A DNA stretch of 64,000 nucleotides. Origin: Mycolicibacterium parafortuitum. Its GTDB lineage: Bacteria; Actinomycetota; Actinomycetes; Mycobacteriales; Mycobacteriaceae. The translations under genes and the position numbers were made by a program. Below the pieces are notes generated by a model that did no database searches, had not been told where the DNA came from, and was given only the letters and a program-made list of their open reading frames with translations. Location: contig NZ_AP022598.1 of assembly GCF_010725485.1 (NCBI RefSeq), positions 3,782,001 to 3,846,000 on the forward strand, in the 5' to 3' direction. Numbering within the stretch: the first letter of the stretch is position 1; every line of letters begins with the position of its first letter. Positions 17,921-26,727 of the stretch are shown one piece after another.

Positions 17921-19119
17921 CGCGGAAGACCCAGTCCCGCCGTCGAAATCAGGTCGCGCTGGATCTCGCTGGTACCACCGCCGATGGTGTGCAGCAACGA
18001 CAGCAGCAGCCCCTCGGAGAAGTGGCCGTGCAGCACGGCATCGGGATCGTCGGGCAGCAGCGCACCGGCGGGTCCGAGGAGCTGCGCGCCCAGGTCCCGC
18101 AGCGCCGCGGTGAGCTCGGAGTGGTAGAGCTTGGACAGCGAGGGCAGTGCCGGGTCCAGTTGGTCGGCGGCCTGCTGGTGGGCCACCTTGTACGACAGGG
18201 CGCGGCCCACCTCGACACGTTCCACCGCCCGGGTCAGCGCGAGCCGGTTGACCGGATCGGCGAGCGGGTCGTGGGCGGTTCCGCGCTGCTCGTGGCACCA
18301 GTCGACGAGCTCGTCGAGGTACCGCTGCGCTTGCGCGGCACGGGTGACATTGGAGCGTTCGGCGACCAGCAGGGCCTTGGCGACCTTCCAGCCCTCACCC
18401 TCGGCGCCCACCATGTTGGCCGCGGGCACCCGGACCCCGTCGAAGAACTCCTCGGCGAAGGTCGGGTAGCCGGTCATGGACCGGATCGGCCGGCGGGTGA
18501 TGCCGGGGCTGTCGAGGTCGACGAGGAAGAACGAGATGCCCTCCTGCCGCCTGTCTTTCACCGGTGAGGTGCGGGCCAGAACGAAGATCCAATCGGCCAG
18601 CACACCGTTGCTCGTCCACGTCTTCTGGCCGTCGAGGATGTAGTCGTCACCGTCGCGCCGCGCGGTCATGCGCAAGGCGGCGAGGTCGGATCCGGCCTCG
18701 GGCTCGGAGTAGCCCTGTGCCCACATCCGTTCGGAGTTCGCGATCTTCGGCAGATGCTCGGCCCGCTGCTCGGGGGTCCCGAACCGGAACAGCACGGGCG
18801 CCAGCATGTTGACGCCGTTGGTGTTGACCATCGGCGCGCCCGCGTAGGCCAGTTCCTCGCGGATGACGACCTGCTCGACCACACCGAGGCCACCTCCGCC
18901 GAACTGCACGGGCCAGTGCGGGACGAACCACCCCTGCTCGTGGAGCCGACGGCAGAACGCCACCGCCCGCTCGTGGGCGTCACGGGGAAGGTAGTCGGGA
19001 TTGGCTGCCGTGCGGCGAAACTCGTCGGGCAGGTGTTCGGCGAGCCACGACCGCAACCGGGTGCGCAGCGATTCGATTTGCGGTCCGCCCCCGAACCGCA
19101 CCACCGGAGCCAGCGGCAC
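17917..19119 (-). CDS. Acyl-CoA dehydrogenase, catalytic type
   Basis: This 400-aa flavoenzyme has the ACAD domains in order: an N-terminal helical part, QGYSEPEAGSDLAALRM (FAD/substrate strand), KTWTSNGVLADWIFVLAR, and a C-terminal domain ending HTIGGGTSEIQRDLIST. A glutamate in KALLVAERSNV lies where I find the YERG glutamate in the ACADs at 26728 and 43262, so I class it as a catalytic subunit. It would introduce a 2,3-double bond in an acyl-CoA. The GTG start at 19119 lies 2 nt after the crotonase stop; both form a two-gene minus-strand unit. Confidence 0.9.
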   Translation of the reverse strand: MPLAPVVRFGGGPQIESLRTRLRSWLAEHLPDEFRRTAANPDYLPRDAHERAVAFCRRLHEQGWFVPHWPVQFGGGGLGVVEQVVIREELAYAGAPMVNTNGVNMLAPVLFRFGTPEQRAEHLPKIANSERMWAQGYSEPEAGSDLAALRMTARRDGDDYILDGQKTWTSNGVLADWIFVLARTSPVKDRRQEGISFFLVDLDSPGITRRPIRSMTGYPTFAEEFFDGVRVPAANMVGAEGEGWKVAKALLVAERSNVTRAAQAQRYLDELVDWCHEQRGTAHDPLADPVNRLALTRAVERVEVGRALSYKVAHQQAADQLDPALPSLSKLYHSELTAALRDLGAQLLGPAGALLPDDPDAVLHGHFSEGLLLSLLHTIGGGTSEIQRDLISTAGLGLPR

Positions 19120-19121
19120 GG

Positions 19122-19961
19122 TCAGACCCGGTCGGCGGGCTTGGCGGCCTTCTTCATCAGTTCGGCGACGTAATTCTGGAATTCCTTGGATCCGGTCACG
19201 ACCGCCTGCAGGTCGTTGCTGGCCTGCTGGTGGGTTCGGAATCCCATGTTCTCCCAGGCGCGCAGGATTCCCGCCTTCGTCGCCTGCAGGGTGATCAACG
19301 GCGCTTTGGCAATCTTCGCCGCCAATTCTTCGACCTCCGTGTCGAGACGGTCACGCGGCACCACCCGATTGACCAAACCGAACTCGAGCGCCTGTTCGGC
19401 GGTGATCTTCTGTGCGGTGTAGAGATACTCGGCCGCCCGCTTGTAGTTCATGAACACCCACGGCTCGAACATCGTCTCCGAGCCGGGAAGCCCGAAGCCG
19501 GGCACCAGCGGCATCTGGAACCATGCGTCATCACTGCAGACGGTGATCTCCGGGATCAGCGCCCAGGTGGTGCCTCCGCCGATGGCGTATCCGTGGACCT
19601 GGGCGATGACCGGTTTGGGGAACTCCCAGAGCTTGAGCACGGGCCAGAGGAACAGTTGTGCCGCCGACCGCCAGACCTTGCCGGAGGCGTCGAGTTCGGC
19701 CTTGAACTCGGGGTAACTGCCGTCGGGGACGTGGCCTGAGCAAAATCCTTTGCCGTTGGCCTTGATGATGACGACCTTGATGTCGTAGTCGTACTGCGCG
19801 TCGTCGAGGGCGGCGTTGACACTGTGCACCATTTCGGAGGTCTGGGCGTTGGCCCGGTCCGGATTGTTCAGGATGATGCGCGCAATCGCGCCGTCCTTCT
19901 CGTAGACGACATGGTCCATCTCGCGCGTCTCCACCTGAGCTACCTCCTGCGTGCCGACCAT
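19122..19961 (-). CDS. Enoyl-CoA hydratase/isomerase family protein
   Basis: This 279-aa crotonase has FCSGHVPDGSYPEF and YAIGGGTTWALIPEITVCSD. The canonical Glu positions read Thr (GGGTT) and Pro/Leu (QMPL), again non-classical. It has an N-terminal extension (MVGTQEVAQVETREMDHVVY) before the fold; the inner Met in REMDHVVY is an alternative start. Divergent from the P450 at 20038, it is the first gene of the unit with the ACAD at 17917. Confidence 0.87.
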   Translation of the reverse strand: MVGTQEVAQVETREMDHVVYEKDGAIARIILNNPDRANAQTSEMVHSVNAALDDAQYDYDIKVVIIKANGKGFCSGHVPDGSYPEFKAELDASGKVWRSAAQLFLWPVLKLWEFPKPVIAQVHGYAIGGGTTWALIPEITVCSDDAWFQMPLVPGFGLPGSETMFEPWVFMNYKRAAEYLYTAQKITAEQALEFGLVNRVVPRDRLDTEVEELAAKIAKAPLITLQATKAGILRAWENMGFRTHQQASNDLQAVVTGSKEFQNYVAELMKKAAKPADRV

Positions 19962-19987
19962 TTGAATCTGCGAATGCTAACGCATGG

Positions 19988-20016
19988 TAGTGCAATTAAA
20001 CATTTACTGTAATAGT
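19988..20016 (+). promoter_or_regulatory. Promoter/operator before the P450 at 20038 (variant TTAAAC arm)
   Basis: CAATTAAAC (19993-20001) is followed by ATTTACTG and TAATAG (20010-20015, possible -10), the same layout as the other elements with G changed to A in the arm. The right arm is not recognisable at N7, although a GTTC sits at 20017-20020. The P450 ATG is 22 nt downstream with GGAGG sites between. The region also serves the divergent crotonase. Confidence 0.45.
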
Positions 20017-20037
20017 GTTCCGGAGGATGGAGGTGTC

Positions 20038-21234
20038 ATGACGACGACGGATCTGCGGTGGGATCCCTTCGACCGCACCCTGCACGCCGAACCCTACTCA
20101 GTGTGGAAACGGATGCGAGACGAATCGCCGGTGTATTACAACCCGGAGTACGACTTCTACGCGCTCAGCCGATTCGACGACGTCATGGACGCATCCCTGG
20201 ACACCGAGTCCTTCTCCTCCGAGCACGGGATCACGCTCGACATGATCACCGACGATCCGTGGGGTCCTCCGAAGGCGATGATCATGATGGACCCGCCGGA
20301 CCACACCTATCTGCGCAAGATGGTCAATCGCACGTTCTTCCGCAGCAGGATCGCGCAGTTGGAAGACCACGTCCGCGGGTTGTGTCGGGGTTACCTGGAC
20401 CGGTACGTCGGGTCGGGCGGTTTCGACTACGTCCAGGACTTCTCGGCCAAGTTGCCGGTCATGGTGATCAGCTCACTGCTGGGCTTTCCCGAGGAAGACC
20501 ACGACAACCTGCGCGAGTGGTCGGATGCACAGGTGCACCGCGACGAAGGCAATCCCGAGCGCAGCGCGGCCGGCGACGAGGCCTCGGCGAATCTGTTCGC
20601 CTACTACCGCGAGCAGATCGAGGTGCGGCGGCGTCACCGTACGGCGGATGTGGTCAGCGATCTGATGGATTCGGATCTGGTCGCGCCGGATGTCGACCCT
20701 CGCCGGCTCGACGACGGTGAGCTTTTGGTGTTCATCGCGATGATCAACGTCGCGGGCAACGAGACCGTCGCCAGGTTGTTGGGATGGGCGGCGCTGACCC
20801 TGGCGCGCAATCCCGACCAGCGAGCCCTCCTCGTCAACGACCCCGGTCTGATCGGTAATGCGGTGGAGGAACTCCTGCGCTACGACGCACCGTCACCGAT
20901 TCAGGGTCGCTTCAGTCGTAAGGAGACGACCTACCAGGACACCGTGATCCCGGCGGGCAAGAAGGTGGCGTTGCTCACCGGTTCGGCCGGCCGTGACGAG
21001 CGTCAGTACGACCGCGCCGATACGTTCGACGTGACGCGAAAAGGTATCCGCCACATCAGCTTCGGTCACGGTTCGCACTTCTGCCTCGGTGCCGCGCTGG
21101 CCAGGCTGGAGGCCAGGGTGGCGTTGGAGGAGACGCTCAAGCGGTTCCCGGAGTGGACGGTCGACGAATCCCTGGTGGAGTTCGTGCACACCAACTCGGT
21201 GCGCGGGCCGGCCAGCGTTCCGATCGCGCTGTGA
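20038..21234 (+). CDS. Cytochrome P450
   Basis: This 398-aa bacterial P450 has the I-helix oxygen motif AGNET (about residues 239-243), the K-helix ExxR in EELLRYDAP (278-281) and the haem loop SFGHGSHFCLGAALAR with the ligand Cys at about 349. It has no membrane anchor, so it is a soluble class I enzyme needing a ferredoxin and reductase, neither encoded nearby. The ATG at 20038 (MTTTDLRWDPFDRTLHAEPY) follows GGAGGATGGAGG; an upstream frame to 19984 is not needed. It heads a plus-strand operon to 25108 and probably hydroxylates the hydrophobic substrate or a side chain. Confidence 0.95.
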   Translation: MTTTDLRWDPFDRTLHAEPYSVWKRMRDESPVYYNPEYDFYALSRFDDVMDASLDTESFSSEHGITLDMITDDPWGPPKAMIMMDPPDHTYLRKMVNRTFFRSRIAQLEDHVRGLCRGYLDRYVGSGGFDYVQDFSAKLPVMVISSLLGFPEEDHDNLREWSDAQVHRDEGNPERSAAGDEASANLFAYYREQIEVRRRHRTADVVSDLMDSDLVAPDVDPRRLDDGELLVFIAMINVAGNETVARLLGWAALTLARNPDQRALLVNDPGLIGNAVEELLRYDAPSPIQGRFSRKETTYQDTVIPAGKKVALLTGSAGRDERQYDRADTFDVTRKGIRHISFGHGSHFCLGAALARLEARVALEETLKRFPEWTVDESLVEFVHTNSVRGPASVPIAL

Positions 21235-22031
21235 CCACCGGTCTGGCAGTTCGCACCGACGGGGGAGTGCGATGGCTGACTCTCGACCGTCCTGAGGTCG
21301 GTAACTCCATCACGCGCGCCATGCAGCGCGAGCTGATCGAGAATCTGGCTGATGCGTCGAGTGATCCGCAGATCCGCGCCGTGGTGTTCACTGCCGCAGG
21401 TGAGCGGCACTTCTGCACGGGACCCAATCTGCGCGACCCGAACATGCGTCCCAGCCAGGACCGGGTAGCCGGCGACGCTGCCCGCATTCTGCGCACCGGA
21501 TCCCAAGCTGTCGTGTCCGCGCTTCTCGACTGCGACAAACCGGTGATCTGCGCGTTGAACGGGGTCGCCGCAGGGGTGGGCGCCAGCATGGTGCTGGCGT
21601 GTGACCTCGTCGTCGCCGTCGAAAGCGCACGTCTGATCGAACTTTTCGTGCGGCGCGGGTTGGCGCCCGACGGGGGTGCCGCGTATCTGCTCGCCCGCAA
21701 GGTGCCGTTCAACGTCGCCAAGCGGCTACTGCTGTTCGGCGAGGAGTTGTCCGCATCAGAAGCGCACCGTATCGGTCTGGTCAACGAGATCGTCGCGGAC
21801 CGAGCGCATCTCGATGCGCTGGCCGCGGAGTGGGCCCAGCGCCTCTCCGATGGTCCGACGCGGGCGATCGCGGCGGCGAAGGCGATGCTCAACCAGGCCC
21901 TGGACGTGGATCGGGCGGCCGCGTTCCACACCGAGGCGTTGCTTGTCGAGCAGGTCGCCGGCACCGACGATGTCGCCGAAGGGGTGGCGGCGTTCACCGA
22001 GAAACGCGAACCGCGGTTCCAGGGCCGATGA
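21231..22031 (+). CDS. Enoyl-CoA hydratase/isomerase family protein
   Basis: This 266-aa crotonase has HFCTGPNLRDPNM, GVAAGVGASMVLACDLVVAV and RRGLAPDGGAAYLLAR. The first Glu position is Ser (GVGAS); the Asp in APDGG matches the PaaG-type isomerase residue. An isomerase is a reasonable guess. It starts with GTG at 21231, overlapping the P450 stop by 4 nt, which couples the oxidation step with CoA metabolism. Confidence 0.88.
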   Translation: MTTGLAVRTDGGVRWLTLDRPEVGNSITRAMQRELIENLADASSDPQIRAVVFTAAGERHFCTGPNLRDPNMRPSQDRVAGDAARILRTGSQAVVSALLDCDKPVICALNGVAAGVGASMVLACDLVVAVESARLIELFVRRGLAPDGGAAYLLARKVPFNVAKRLLLFGEELSASEAHRIGLVNEIVADRAHLDALAAEWAQRLSDGPTRAIAAAKAMLNQALDVDRAAAFHTEALLVEQVAGTDDVAEGVAAFTEKREPRFQGR

Positions 22032-22047
22032 AGAAAGGGAGCCGCTC

Positions 22048-22869
22048 ATGAGCTTGTTCGACGCCTTCTCCTATCGAGGCAAGCGCGTCCTCGTCGTGGG
22101 TGGTGCCACCGGAATGGGCAATGCCACCGCACGTTTGGCACTTGATGCCGGTGCCGAGGTCGTGGTGATGGATTACGCGCCGTGTGACTTGGCGGGTGTC
22201 AAGGCGATCCGAGTCGATCTGGCGGATAAGGCCGGCATCGAGAAGGCGGCCACTGAGTGCGGCGGCCCCGTCGATGCATTGTTCGCGTGCGCGGGTGTGG
22301 CCGACGGCCCCGGGATCGAGCGCATCAATTTCCTCGGGCACCGCCATCTCATCGAGCGGCTGCGTGCCGACGGCGCGCTGGCGCGTGGTTCGTCGATCGG
22401 TTTCATCTCGTCGGCCGCCGGACTGGCTTGGCGGTCGAACATGGACAAGCTCGTCGAGTTCCTCGACATCGCGGACTTCGACGTTGCGGCAGCTTGGGCG
22501 GTCGACAATGGCTGCGCACATTACATGTTCACCAAACAGGCGGTGTGCGCGTACGTCGCGCGTGAGGCGATGAACCTGATCGCCGACGGTATCCGGATCA
22601 ACGCCATCTGCCCCGGGCCCACCGACACCCCGCTCGCGCAGGCCAATGCCGAGCTGTGGCTGGATTTCGGGGCCGACTTCCGCGCCGCGGTCGGTGTGGA
22701 CGCCGCGACGCCGATGGAGCAGGCGTACCCACTGCTCTTCCTGTGCAGCGCGGCCGCCGGCGTGGTCAACGGGATCACGATGATCACCGATTCGGGCTAT
22801 CTCAGCGCGGGGATCACGGGGGTGTTTCCCGCGGGCACCCCGATGGCGAAGATGCTGCTGGACGGATGA
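22048..22869 (+). CDS. SDR family oxidoreductase, 3-alpha-hydroxysteroid/coniferyl-alcohol dehydrogenase-like
   Basis: This 273-aa SDR has VLVVGGATGMGNATARLA, FACAGVADGPG, FISSAAGLAW and the active pair in HYMFTKQAVCAYVA (YxxxK). A long insertion before the YxxxK (NMDKLVEFLDIADFDVAAA) is typical of the 3-alpha-hydroxysteroid dehydrogenase/coniferyl-alcohol dehydrogenase subgroup. It probably oxidises a cyclic alcohol, possibly the P450 product. The ATG at 22048 follows an AAGAAAGGGAG site, 16 nt after the crotonase stop; the reading frame upstream is shadow. Confidence 0.88.
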   Translation: MSLFDAFSYRGKRVLVVGGATGMGNATARLALDAGAEVVVMDYAPCDLAGVKAIRVDLADKAGIEKAATECGGPVDALFACAGVADGPGIERINFLGHRHLIERLRADGALARGSSIGFISSAAGLAWRSNMDKLVEFLDIADFDVAAAWAVDNGCAHYMFTKQAVCAYVAREAMNLIADGIRINAICPGPTDTPLAQANAELWLDFGADFRAAVGVDAATPMEQAYPLLFLCSAAAGVVNGITMITDSGYLSAGITGVFPAGTPMAKMLLDG

Positions 22870-23651
22870 CGGCGACGACTGCCGGCCTGGCCGGCCGCGT
22901 CGTCGCGATCACCGGCGCCAGCGGCGGGATCGGCCGGGTGTTGGCGCGTCGGTACGCCGCCCGCGGCGCAGCCGTCGCCCTGCTGGCGCGCCGGGCAGAC
23001 GAACTGGCGATCACCGCCGATGCGGTGACGGCCACGGGGGGCGCGGCCTCGGTCCATGTCATCGACATCCGCGACGAGGCACAGTGCGCTGACGCGGTCA
23101 GCGCGATCGCCGCTCGGTGGGACCGGCTCGACGTGCTCGTCAACAACGCGGCGGTTCCCGGCACCGATCAGCCGGTCAGCGAGGCGACGCTGGACAACTG
23201 GTGGGACGTGCTGGCCACCAACCTCGTCGCGCCGGCAATTCTGGCTCGGGAAACATTGCGGCAAATCATGATCCCGGCGCGCAGCGGCAACATCCAGTTC
23301 GTGTCGTCCAGTGCGGCACGCTCGGTGGTCCCATGCAAGGCGCATTACGCGGCCGCCAAGTTGGGCCTGTCCGCGCTGGCGCAGACCCTCGCACTCGAGG
23401 TCGGCGCAAGCGGCATCCGGGTCAACACGCTGGTGCTGGGCAGTGTCGAAGGCGAACTGATGGATGCCTACATCGCGCGCCGGTCCGCCGAGGACGGCGT
23501 GGACGCCGGCACTGTGCGTGCCCGCCTGTCAGCGACGAACAAGCTGGGCAGACTGATCTCGCCCGAGGAGGTGGCTGACGTGTCGCTGTGGTTGGCCTCC
23601 GACGCAGCCTCTGCCATGACCGGGCAGGACGTGTTCGTGACTGGGGGATGA
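22866..23651 (+). CDS. Short-chain dehydrogenase/reductase
   Basis: This 261-aa classical SDR has VAITGASGGIGRVLARRY, VLVNNAAVPG, FVSSSAARSV and YAAAKLGLSAL (YxxxK), ending TGQDVFVTGG. The ATG overlaps the previous SDR stop by 4 nt. Two consecutive SDRs after a P450 suggest successive oxidations of hydroxyl groups. The substrate is unknown. Confidence 0.9.
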   Translation: MTATTAGLAGRVVAITGASGGIGRVLARRYAARGAAVALLARRADELAITADAVTATGGAASVHVIDIRDEAQCADAVSAIAARWDRLDVLVNNAAVPGTDQPVSEATLDNWWDVLATNLVAPAILARETLRQIMIPARSGNIQFVSSSAARSVVPCKAHYAAAKLGLSALAQTLALEVGASGIRVNTLVLGSVEGELMDAYIARRSAEDGVDAGTVRARLSATNKLGRLISPEEVADVSLWLASDAASAMTGQDVFVTGG

Positions 23652-23655
23652 CGCG

Positions 23656-24180
23656 ATGACCGATCAGCGTCTGACCGATTTGCTTGCGCGCGAGGAGATT
23701 CGCACTCTGGCCTTGCGGTATTGTGCGGCCGTCGAAGCCCGCGATGTGGACGCGATGGCCGCGCTGTTCTCCCCGCGCGCACGTTTCGGCGGGCATGGCG
23801 TGGGACCTGACGGGCTGCGGAACCTGATGGCCGACAGTCTCGGTGGCAGCCTCGTCGCGGTGATCCTGGTGGCCAACCACCTGATCGAGCTCGACGGGGA
23901 CGACGCGGCGAGCGGGCAGGTCTGGGCACAGTGCTTCGCGCACACCAGGGCTGACGGGTTCCTCGATCAGTTGATCAGGTACGAGGACCGCTATGAGCGG
24001 GTGAACGGGCGGTGGCTGTTCCTGCACCGGCGTCACCGCCTGTGGTACGGCGCCGCACACGCGGTCTCACCGCTGGATCAGGCCGCGGCGGACTGGCCGC
24101 GTAGGCAGGTCGGAGTCGGGGACATCCCGCTCGCCGACCCGGACTTCCGAACCTGGTGGGAAGGACGGATGCATGACTGA
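23656..24180 (+). CDS. SnoaL/NTF2-like protein
   Basis: This 174-aa NTF2-fold protein starts MTDQRLTDLLAREEIRTLAL and continues RYCAAVEARDVDAMAALFSP, the SnoaL opening. Later it has YEDRYERVNGRWLFLHRRH, the closing strand also seen at 2274. It lies 4 nt after the SDR stop and overlaps the SMP-30 gene by 8 nt. A small hydratase, isomerase or dehydratase role is possible but not shown. Confidence 0.75.
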   Translation: MTDQRLTDLLAREEIRTLALRYCAAVEARDVDAMAALFSPRARFGGHGVGPDGLRNLMADSLGGSLVAVILVANHLIELDGDDAASGQVWAQCFAHTRADGFLDQLIRYEDRYERVNGRWLFLHRRHRLWYGAAHAVSPLDQAAADWPRRQVGVGDIPLADPDFRTWWEGRMHD

Positions 24181-25108
24181 AATACGTTGTCTGACCGATG
24201 CGCTGAAGTTTCCGGAGAGCCCGGTCGCCGAGCGTGAGGGCTCGGTGCTGGTCTCGGAGATGGCGGCCGGGCGCATCACCAGGGTGCATCGCGACGGCAC
24301 CACCGAAACGGTGGCCGAGGTCGGGGGCGGACCCAACGGGTTGGGTCGGCTACCCGACGGTCGCTCGGTGGTGTGCCAGAACGGCGGATCGTCGTTCGGC
24401 ACAGGCTGGTGGCCCTACGACTTCGATGGCGCCGAGTCGGTGTACCGCCCCGTCGGCCCGGCCGAGAGTCCGCTGACCCCGCAGTTGCAGCTGATCGAGG
24501 CGGACGGGTCGGTGCGCACCCTCGCCACAGAGTTCGTCGCGCGCAGCGGGCGGATTCTCCCGCTGGTCCGTCCCAGCGACATCTGTGTGGACGCCGACGG
24601 CGGGTTCTACGTGACCGACGGCGGCACCACAGCGGATCGTCAGCGTGCGATGACCGGGCTGCTCTACGGGACCGTCGAGGAGGGGTTGCGTGAGGTGGTC
24701 TACCCCCTGGAGATGCCCAACGGTGTCGCGCTGGCACCCGACGGAACTCGGGTGTACGTGGCGGAAACCCGCACCCGGCGGGTGTGGGAGTTCACCCTCA
24801 CCGGGCCGGGCCAGATCGCCGGTGGACGCGGTCTGGCCACCGTGCCCAGCGGCGGGCCACTGAACATCGGGGGAGCCGACGGTCTCTGCGTCGCCGACGA
24901 CGGCACGATCGTGGTCGCCACCCTGGGCGCCGGCGGCGTCACGGCGTTCTCCGCAGCGGGGGAGTTGCTCGGTGCGATACCGCTGGACGACCCGATGACG
25001 ACGAACATGACCCTCGATGCCACCGGTGAGACGCTGTTCGTCACCCTCGCCTCGTCGGGACGCCTGGTTGCCATCGACGGTTGGCGGGCACTTCTCGCCT
25101 CGCCCTGA
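24173..25108 (+). CDS. SMP-30/gluconolactonase-like beta-propeller hydrolase
   Basis: This 311-aa protein matches the SMP-30/gluconolactonase/LRE family: LTDALKFPESPVAEREGSVL, VRPSDICVDADGGFYVTDGG, MPNGVALAPDGTRVYVAETR and ADGLCVADDGTIVVATLGAG. These six-bladed propellers hydrolyse lactones with a bound divalent metal (Glu near the start, Asn and Asp in the PSD/NG and ADG segments). A lactone could come from a Baeyer-Villiger-type oxygenation in this pathway. It is the last gene of the operon from 20038; its stop lies in the stem of the inverted repeat at 25104-25136. Confidence 0.88.
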   Translation: MTEIRCLTDALKFPESPVAEREGSVLVSEMAAGRITRVHRDGTTETVAEVGGGPNGLGRLPDGRSVVCQNGGSSFGTGWWPYDFDGAESVYRPVGPAESPLTPQLQLIEADGSVRTLATEFVARSGRILPLVRPSDICVDADGGFYVTDGGTTADRQRAMTGLLYGTVEEGLREVVYPLEMPNGVALAPDGTRVYVAETRTRRVWEFTLTGPGQIAGGRGLATVPSGGPLNIGGADGLCVADDGTIVVATLGAGGVTAFSAAGELLGAIPLDDPMTTNMTLDATGETLFVTLASSGRLVAIDGWRALLASP

Positions 25109-25136
25109 TACCGCGCCTCGCGGGGCCGGTATCAGG
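25104..25136. terminator. Bidirectional hairpin between convergent genes
   Basis: CCTGATACCG (25104-25113) and CGGTATCAGG (25127-25136) form a perfect 10-bp inverted repeat with a 13-nt GC-rich loop. The TGA of the SMP-30 gene lies in the left arm and the stop of the convergent amidohydrolase in the right arm. There is no T-tract, as is common for mycobacterial terminators. Confidence 0.55.
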
Positions 25137-26436
25137 CCTTCTGCTCCTTGTTCTGCATCTGCTTGGCGAGGTTCTCGATGAACGCGCCGTATCCGACACC
25201 GCCGTGGTCGGACATCACCGCGTCGTAGTCGTACTCCGGGGGTTCGCCGTTGTTGGGGCGCCATCCGGTGTCGGCGGTGGTCGCCTTGAAGCCCTCCTCG
25301 GGGAAGGCGTACCAGCGCCGCGCGTTGAGCTCGACGATTTTGGCGGCGTCCTCGTCGGGGACGTTCGCCAGCATCTCCTCGGCCCGGGCCCGGCTCTTGG
25401 GCCAGAACGAATCCGAATGCGGATAGTCGCACTCCCAGGTGATGTTGTCGATGCCGATCTGGTGGCGCATCGCCACGCCGACCTCGTCCTCGATGAAGCA
25501 CCCGGTGATGTTGCGCCGGAACAGCTCTGACGGAGCGATCGTCGGGTGGATGTTCTGGTAGTACTTGTGCTTGCGCCACACGTAGTCGGCGCGTTCGACG
25601 AGGTAGGGCATCCAGCCGATCCCGCCCTCGGAGAACGCCACCTTCAGGTTGGGATGTTTGTGGAACACCGGCGAGAAGACCAGTTCGATGGCCGCGGCCA
25701 TCGACGTGGTGCCCATCAGCGTCACCATCACGGCGAAGGGCGCCTCCGGTGCGGTCGACGGCGGCATACCTCCGGACCCGAAGTGCATCACCGCGGTCAT
25801 ATTGGTTTCCTCGAGCGCCGACCACACCGGATCCCAGTGCGCGGTGTGAAAGCTCGGCAGCCCGAGGTTCATCGGATTGTCGGGCAGTCCCACGGCCCGG
25901 CAGCCCTTGGCGGCGTTGCGCTCGATCTCGGCGACCATCAATCCGACATCCCACAGCGGGCTGATCATCATCGGGATGAACCGGGCCGGATCCGTCGCGC
26001 ACCACTCGTCGAGCGAGAAATCGTTCCAGGCCTGCACGCTGAGCAGCGCCAGGTCCTTGTCGGTGCCTTCCAGGAAGACCGTGCCGCAGAACCGCGGAAA
26101 CGACGGGAAACACAGCATCGCGTGCACGCCGTCGATGTCCATGTCGGCCAGCCGGGCCTTCGGGTCGTAGCAACCGGGGATCATGTCGTCGTACCTGACG
26201 GGGTCGACACCGAACTCCTCCGGAGATTTGCCGGCTACGGCGTTCAGCCCGATGTTCGGATAGCTGCGGCCCTCGTACACCCACTGGTGCATCGGAGGTT
26301 TGCCGTCTCGGGGGAACTCGACGATGCGCGGGCCGTCCTCGCGGTACTTCTTCGGCAGCCGGTCGGTCCAGACGTGCGGCGGCTCGATCAGGTGATCGTC
26401 GACCGACAGGAGCTTCATGGACGGTTGCAGCGGCAT
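25132..26436 (-). CDS. Amidohydrolase family protein (ACMSD-like metal-dependent hydrolase/decarboxylase)
   Basis: This 434-aa amidohydrolase_2-type protein has the metal motif in LLSVDDHLIEPPHVW, VMHFGSGGMPP (His), AFSEGGIGWMPYLVERADY and the Asp of ECDYPHSDSFWP. The group includes ACMS decarboxylase-like enzymes that decarboxylate or hydrolyse cyclic or aromatic acids. It is strongly similar to the protein at 29876-31069 (shared NIGLNAVAGK versus TIGLNAVAGK and DMIPGCYDP) but has an extra C-terminal tail of about 45 residues. The ATG at 26436 follows AAAGGA; a longer frame to 26502 is less likely. It is divergent from a small gene. Confidence 0.9.
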   Translation of the reverse strand: MPLQPSMKLLSVDDHLIEPPHVWTDRLPKKYREDGPRIVEFPRDGKPPMHQWVYEGRSYPNIGLNAVAGKSPEEFGVDPVRYDDMIPGCYDPKARLADMDIDGVHAMLCFPSFPRFCGTVFLEGTDKDLALLSVQAWNDFSLDEWCATDPARFIPMMISPLWDVGLMVAEIERNAAKGCRAVGLPDNPMNLGLPSFHTAHWDPVWSALEETNMTAVMHFGSGGMPPSTAPEAPFAVMVTLMGTTSMAAAIELVFSPVFHKHPNLKVAFSEGGIGWMPYLVERADYVWRKHKYYQNIHPTIAPSELFRRNITGCFIEDEVGVAMRHQIGIDNITWECDYPHSDSFWPKSRARAEEMLANVPDEDAAKIVELNARRWYAFPEEGFKATTADTGWRPNNGEPPEYDYDAVMSDHGGVGYGAFIENLAKQMQNKEQKA

Positions 26437-26470
26437 CGTCGATCCTTTCGGGTGAACTGTTAGAGTGGGC

Positions 26471-26498
26471 TCGACAACTGAACAGTTTTTGATTAGTT
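26471..26498 (+). promoter_or_regulatory. TTGAAC-type promoter between amidohydrolase and small gene (CTGAAC variant)
   Basis: TCGACA (26471-26476), then a 16-nt spacer ACTGAACAGTTTTTGA, then TTAGTT (26493-26498). This is the same architecture as at 5378 and 58100. The arm here is CAACTGAAC (26475-26483) and the second arm is GATT. It points toward the small gene at 26532 and may also govern the divergent amidohydrolase. Confidence 0.55.
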
Positions 26499-26531
26499 GC
26501 ACTGTAGCGTGGCCGGCCGGGAAGGGCGAGG

Positions 26532-26726
26532 ATGGACCCCAGTGAACGCATTGCCCGCGACGATTGGGCCGATCAGGACCTGCTCACCCGTGATGAGGCG
26601 TGCGGACGCCTCGAGTCCGAGATCGCCGAGGTCGAGGCCAAGATCGATGCCGGCGAAGGTGATGAGCTGATGCGCCGGCGGCTGTCAGGGATGCGCGAGG
26701 CGCTGGAGCACTACCGCACCAAATAG
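26532..26726 (+). CDS. Small conserved-looking helical protein paired with amidohydrolase
   Basis: This 64-aa protein (MDPSERIARDDWADQDLLTR) is charged and predicted helical or coiled-coil (ESEIAEVEAKIDAGEGDELM). I do not recognise a named family. It is clearly similar to the start of the 100-aa protein at 31105-31407: DQDLLTRDEACGRLESEIAE versus DHDLLTFTEVGERLRREVAA. That protein sits upstream of the paralogous amidohydrolase. A GGAAGGGCGAGG site precedes the ATG, and a TTGAAC-type promoter lies upstream. It may be an accessory or stabilising subunit of the amidohydrolase. Its stop faces the convergent ACAD with a 1-nt gap. Confidence 0.75.
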   Translation: MDPSERIARDDWADQDLLTRDEACGRLESEIAEVEAKIDAGEGDELMRRRLSGMREALEHYRTK

Positions 26727-26727
26727 G

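Noticed and set aside
24350..26551. 733-codon minus-strand frame covering the SMP-30 gene and amidohydrolase
   Set aside because: Composition is Arg/Pro/Gly-rich shadow; both real genes have full family motifs in other frames.
26532..26726. 64-aa protein as a P450 ferredoxin
   Set aside because: It has a single cysteine and no iron-sulfur motif; it aligns instead with the small protein at 31105.
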